A stretch of DNA of 64,000 bases, from the NCBI GenBank assembly GCA_023393115.1, contig JAEWMS010000052.1, forward strand, positions 22,645-86,644, written 5' to 3'. Shown here one piece after another: positions 60,606-64,000 of the stretch (the stretch's first letter is position 1; the number at the start of each line of letters is the position of its first letter). Position numbers and translations under genes: made by a program. This DNA is from Bacillota bacterium. GTDB lineage: Bacteria; Bacillota; Clostridia; Acetivibrionales; DSM-1351. Below the pieces are notes generated by a model. The model saw only the letters and a list, made by a program, of their open reading frames with translations, was not told the origin of the DNA and did not search any database.

Positions 60606-62423
60606 ATGGCATATTTATTTCCTGAGGATCTAATTGAGGAAATTCGAGTTAATAATGATATTGTTGAAGTAATCTCCGAGTATGTTAAGTTGGATAAAAA
60701 GGGAAAGAATTATTTTGGCAGATGCCCTTTCCATAATGAAAAAACCGCATCTTTCTCGGTTGAGCCTGTAAAACAGATATTTAACTGTTTTGGCTGTGGA
60801 AAGGGAGGTAATGTAATTCATTTTATTATGGGGATTGAGAATCTTGATTTCCCGGAAGCCTTGAAATTACTTGCCGACAGAGCCAAAATACCGATACCTG
60901 AAACAAGCACCGGTGTTCAGGACAACGAGCAGGCCAGGCTGAAAAAAGAACTTCTGGAGATAAACATAGAGGCTGCAAGATTTTTTCACAACAACCTTAT
61001 TAATGGAAAAGACAAAGCACCGTTGACTTATCTGCTTAATCGGGAGATTGAGCGACAGACCATAACAAAATTTGGCCTGGGCTATGCAGCCGACAGTTAT
61101 GATGCACTTTTCAAACAGCTTAAAAGCAAGGGACATAGTGAAAAAGCAATTATTAGCAGTGGACTTGTTATATTTAAGGAAGAAACTAAAAAGATATATG
61201 ACAGATTCAGAGGCAGAATAATGTTCCCCATATTTGATATCAGGGGAAATGTCATAGCCTTTGGTGGAAGAGTAATGGATTCTTCTCAGCCGAAATATAT
61301 GAATTCACCTGAAACCGAGGTCTATCATAAGGGTAAGCATTTATATGCTATGAATTTTGCTAAAAATGCATGCTCAAAGCAGATTATTTTAGCAGAAGGA
61401 TACATGGATGTTATATCCTTACATCAAAGTGGAATAATAAATGCAGTTGCACCTTTGGGGACAGCATTAACCGATAGCCAGGGCAAGTTACTTAAGAAGT
61501 ATACTGAAGAAATTGTCTTGTCCTTCGATTCGGACAATGCTGGTCAGACGGCAGCATTAAGGAGTTTGGATTTACTAAATGAAATTGGCTGTAATGTCAA
61601 AGTTTTGACAATACCCTCCGGAAAGGATCCGGACGAATTTATTAAAACACGTGGTATTGACGAGTTTAAACGTCTTGTAGCCAAAGCGAAGAATTTGGTA
61701 GATTTTAAACTTGAAATGCTTGACAATAAGATAGACACCACGACAAATGACGGAAAAGTCAAGTTTATTGATAACGCTATGGTTATATTAGATAAAATTG
61801 ACAATAATGTAGAAAGAGAGCTTTATGTCAAGAAACTGTCCAGAGAATTTGGAGTAAGTGAGCAGTCTATTTACTCTGAATTGGCAAAGCGGCAGTATAG
61901 GAAACAGAAAACCAGCGAAAAGCAGACAAAAGAAACAAATGTAATAAGAACTAACACTGTAAAGAGGAAGCGTAATGCAGAATCAGCCGAAGAAAGACTG
62001 CAAAAACTTGAACTGATGCTGTTGTCTACTATATGCTTAGAAAATAACGTATATTTTCAGATAAAAGATAGCATCAAGCTTGATACTATAAAATCCAGTG
62101 AAATTAGACAAGCTTTCAGTTATGCCATTGAGCGAATTGAAAATAAATCCGGAGTAATAACCGGAGAAATACTAAATAAACTTTCACCTGCACTTGCTGA
62201 GAGTTTTGCGAATATAATCCAATCCCAGAGTGTTTTTGAGGACAACAAAAAAGCAGCTCTTGACATTATAAAGAGAATAAACCTACTTGGTTTGGAAGCA
62301 AGAAAAGATGAAATTATTGAATTAAAAAAGAGATCTGATCTGACAGAAGGAGATGTTGAGTTATTAAATCGGGAATTAAGCAGTATTGTATTGAATATAG
62401 CTGTAATGAAGAAAGGTATTTAA
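60606..62423 (+). CDS. dnaG: DNA primase
   Basis: A 605-residue primase. The CHC2 zinc site is C40, H43, C61 and C64 (CPFHNEKTASF and CFGCGKGG). The TOPRIM core has AEGYMDVISLHQSG and the metal-binding DSDNAGQTAALR. A C-terminal helicase-interaction domain of about 150 residues ends the protein. It makes RNA primers at the replication fork. ATG 60606 lacks a strong ribosome site. rpoD follows after 24 bp, as in the macromolecular-synthesis operon; rpsU is not adjacent here. Confidence 0.95.
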   Translation: MAYLFPEDLIEEIRVNNDIVEVISEYVKLDKKGKNYFGRCPFHNEKTASFSVEPVKQIFNCFGCGKGGNVIHFIMGIENLDFPEALKLLADRAKIPIPETSTGVQDNEQARLKKELLEINIEAARFFHNNLINGKDKAPLTYLLNREIERQTITKFGLGYAADSYDALFKQLKSKGHSEKAIISSGLVIFKEETKKIYDRFRGRIMFPIFDIRGNVIAFGGRVMDSSQPKYMNSPETEVYHKGKHLYAMNFAKNACSKQIILAEGYMDVISLHQSGIINAVAPLGTALTDSQGKLLKKYTEEIVLSFDSDNAGQTAALRSLDLLNEIGCNVKVLTIPSGKDPDEFIKTRGIDEFKRLVAKAKNLVDFKLEMLDNKIDTTTNDGKVKFIDNAMVILDKIDNNVERELYVKKLSREFGVSEQSIYSELAKRQYRKQKTSEKQTKETNVIRTNTVKRKRNAESAEERLQKLELMLLSTICLENNVYFQIKDSIKLDTIKSSEIRQAFSYAIERIENKSGVITGEILNKLSPALAESFANIIQSQSVFEDNKKAALDIIKRINLLGLEARKDEIIELKKRSDLTEGDVELLNRELSSIVLNIAVMKKGI

Positions 62424-62447
62424 TAAATCTTGAAGGGAGGGGAACTT

Positions 62448-63527
62448 ATGAAGCATAATCAGGAAACAAGAAAAGCAATACTAAAGGATTTGATTGACAA
62501 GGGTAAGTCTAAGGGAATGCTCACTTATAAGGAAATAATTGATGCTTTTGAGGAAATAGAGCTTGAACCGGAGCATATAGAAAAAATATACGAAACCCTT
62601 GAAAATATGGGTATTGATGTTATAGGCGACATTGAAGCTGAAATGGAAGAAATTCAGCTGACAGACGAAGAACTTGATATTAGTATACCAGAGGGAATTA
62701 GTATTGATGATCCTGTTAGAATGTATCTTAAGGAAATTGGTAAGGTGCCCCTTCTGACAGCAGATGAAGAAATTGATCTGGCACACAGAATGGAAAATGG
62801 TGACATTGAAGCTAAAAGAAGGCTTGCTGAAGCTAACCTCAGACTTGTTGTAAGTATTGCAAAAAGGTATGTTGGTAGAGGTATGCAATTCCTCGATTTA
62901 ATTCAGGAAGGTAACCTGGGTTTGATTAAAGCTGTAGAAAAGTTTGACTATAGAAGAGGCTTTAAGTTCAGTACTTATGCTACCTGGTGGATCAGGCAGG
63001 CCATAACCAGAGCTATTGCCGACCAAGCCAGAACTATTCGTATTCCTGTTCATATGGTTGAAACAATAAATAAGCTTATAAGGGTATCAAGACAACTGCT
63101 TCAGGAACTGGGAAGAGAACCTCAACCTGATGAAATTGCCAAGGAAATAGGCATGTCAGTTGACAAAGTCAGAGAAATAATGAAAATATCACAGGAACCT
63201 GTTTCTCTTGAAACGCCTATTGGTGAAGAGGAAGATAGTCATCTTGGTGACTTTATTCCAGATGATGATGCTCCGGCTCCTGCTGAAGCTGCAGCATTTA
63301 CTTTGCTGAAAGAACAACTTATTGATGTATTGGATACTTTGACAGCCCGTGAGGAAAAGGTTCTCAGACTGAGATTCGGTCTTGATGATGGGCGTGCAAG
63401 AACTCTTGAGGAAGTTGGTAAAGAGTTTAATGTTACAAGAGAGCGTATTCGTCAGATTGAGGCAAAGGCACTGCGTAAACTCAGACATCCAAGCAGAAGC
63501 AAAAAGTTGAAGGATTATTTGGATTAA
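62448..63527 (+). CDS. rpoD: Primary sigma factor SigA (RpoD)
   Basis: A 359-residue housekeeping sigma factor. Region 1.1 is short. Regions 1.2-2 include DPVRMYLKEIGKVPLLT and the -10 recognition helix FSTYATWWIRQAITRAIADQ; region 3 and region 4 carry LRLRFGLDDGRARTLEEVG and the HTH VTRERIRQIEAKALRKLR. GGAGGGG sets ATG 62448. Co-transcription with dnaG couples replication priming to transcription capacity. Confidence 0.97.
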   Translation: MKHNQETRKAILKDLIDKGKSKGMLTYKEIIDAFEEIELEPEHIEKIYETLENMGIDVIGDIEAEMEEIQLTDEELDISIPEGISIDDPVRMYLKEIGKVPLLTADEEIDLAHRMENGDIEAKRRLAEANLRLVVSIAKRYVGRGMQFLDLIQEGNLGLIKAVEKFDYRRGFKFSTYATWWIRQAITRAIADQARTIRIPVHMVETINKLIRVSRQLLQELGREPQPDEIAKEIGMSVDKVREIMKISQEPVSLETPIGEEEDSHLGDFIPDDDAPAPAEAAAFTLLKEQLIDVLDTLTAREEKVLRLRFGLDDGRARTLEEVGKEFNVTRERIRQIEAKALRKLRHPSRSKKLKDYLD

Positions 63528-63877
63528 TGGTAAATAATATGTTCATAGTATTATTGAAATAAGGTATAATAACAAAGTGTAATAATAAGGAAAAATGAGA
63601 GACTCGAAATCGGGTCTTTTTTCTTTATTGGCAATACTAATATATTGTATAAGCCTTAATTAGATAGTTTTATGGAGTATGTAATTTTTAGCAGGACTTA
63701 GTATGGAGTATTAAATGCTTGAAATTGAGTGACAATCTTTCCAGACGGTCAAAAAAGGCAAATTATAATGTTGACCAGCTACCGGTTCGTAAGTATAATA
63801 TTATTTGTGTTCTTGAGAAACACTCTCAAACACAATAGTTAAGCGGCGTTAAGCCATTTGCATAAAATTTTATATAT
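63528..63877. other. Intergenic region between rpoD and the tRNA cluster
   Basis: 350 bp. It holds the rpoD terminator at 63600-63622 and AT-rich DNA leading to the tRNA genes. No gene seen; a promoter for the tRNAs is expected near 63780-63860 but is not clear. Confidence 0.6.
63600..63622 (+). terminator. Terminator of rpoD
   Basis: AGACTCG (63600-63606) pairs with CGGGTCT (63611-63617) around AAAT, followed by a T-run. Confidence 0.8.
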
Positions 63878-63953
63878 TCCTCAATAGCTCAGTCGGTAGA
63901 GCATGCGGCTGTTAACCGCAGGGTCGTAGGTTCAAGTCCTACTTGAGGAGCCA
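63878..63953 (+). tRNA. tRNA-Asn (anticodon GTT)
   Basis: 76 nt. Acceptor TCCTCAA pairs with TTGAGGA; D-arm AGCTCAGTCGGTAGAGC; anticodon arm GCGGCTGTTAACCGC with GTT; T-arm GTAGGTTCAAGTCCTAC; discriminator G and encoded CCA. Confidence 0.96.
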
Positions 63954-63957
63954 CAAC

Positions 63958-64000
63958 GGGCCTTTAGCTCAGTTGGTTAGAGCAACCGGCTCATAACCGG
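63958..64000 (+). tRNA. tRNA-Met (anticodon CAT), cut by the window end
   Basis: Begins GGGCCTT, D-arm AGCTCAGTTGGTTAGAGC, anticodon stem CCGGCTCATAACCGG with CAT. Four bases after tRNA-Asn. Elongator Met is favoured by the non-CG start; tRNA-Ile (CAT, lysidine) cannot be excluded without the 3' half. Confidence 0.85.

Overview
The window is AT-rich chromosomal DNA from an endospore-forming member of the Clostridia. The supporting genes are a gerA-B-C germination operon, a spore-coat transglutaminase (tgl), a SpoIID/LytB-like protein, a SCIFF ranthipeptide with its radical SAM maturase, and a lysine riboswitch on dapA. The combination suggests Ruminiclostridium or a close relative. That placement is inference; no 16S or other marker was available to test it.

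Layout. (1) 1-8.9 kb: accessory genes. A rhodanese lipoprotein, a WG-repeat protein, a WYL regulator, a GNAT-YoaP/radical SAM pair, a ribbon-helix-helix protein with an array of 11-bp repeats upstream, an ACT/metallo-beta-lactamase fusion and an SRAP-domain protein. (2) 8.9-19 kb: a patchy region. It holds an unexplained structured element, low-complexity proteins, a LexA-boxed dinB operon and several decaying genes: a CPBP protease with an amber stop, a truncated DUF1697 gene, an IMPase-like remnant and a response-regulator/histidine-kinase scar. (3) 19-37 kb: gerABC, threonine aldolase, a DbpA-type helicase, an OFA-family transporter, a TetR/3-hydroxyacyl-CoA dehydrogenase divergon, tgl with companion genes, an SLH protein and a chemoreceptor. 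(4) 37-43.5 kb: a frameshifted DUF5050 gene, a duplicated tRNA-Leu 3' end, then a visibly more GC-rich block of foreign origin. That block has a truncated ParB, a PadR-membrane protein-oxidoreductase operon, a broken serine recombinase, and three copies of one 25-bp palindrome at its internal boundaries. (5) 43.5-64 kb: core chromosome. dapA-dapB-ACT (lysine riboswitch), lysC, queA-tgt-yajC, SCIFF and its maturase, a gamma carbonic anhydrase, secD-secF, dnaG-rpoD and two tRNA genes.

Working together. dapA, dapB, lysC and the free-standing aspartokinase-type ACT protein form a lysine/diaminopimelate module. queA and tgt make the queuosine modification. yajC, secD and secF are accessory Sec translocase parts, and the SCIFF pair lies between them. 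gerABC, tgl and the SpoIID-like gene are sporulation or germination functions.

The least explained signal is a recurring 5' leader. It runs from a TTTCATTA-like start through ATTTTGTGGCC and nested GGC/GCC hairpins to GGAGGTTAATATG. Four unrelated genes carry it directly at their start codons (SRAP, DUF1905, dapA, DUF6514), and a fifth, orphan copy lies upstream of the SRAP gene. The second is the three-palindrome cassette arrangement next to the dead recombinase.
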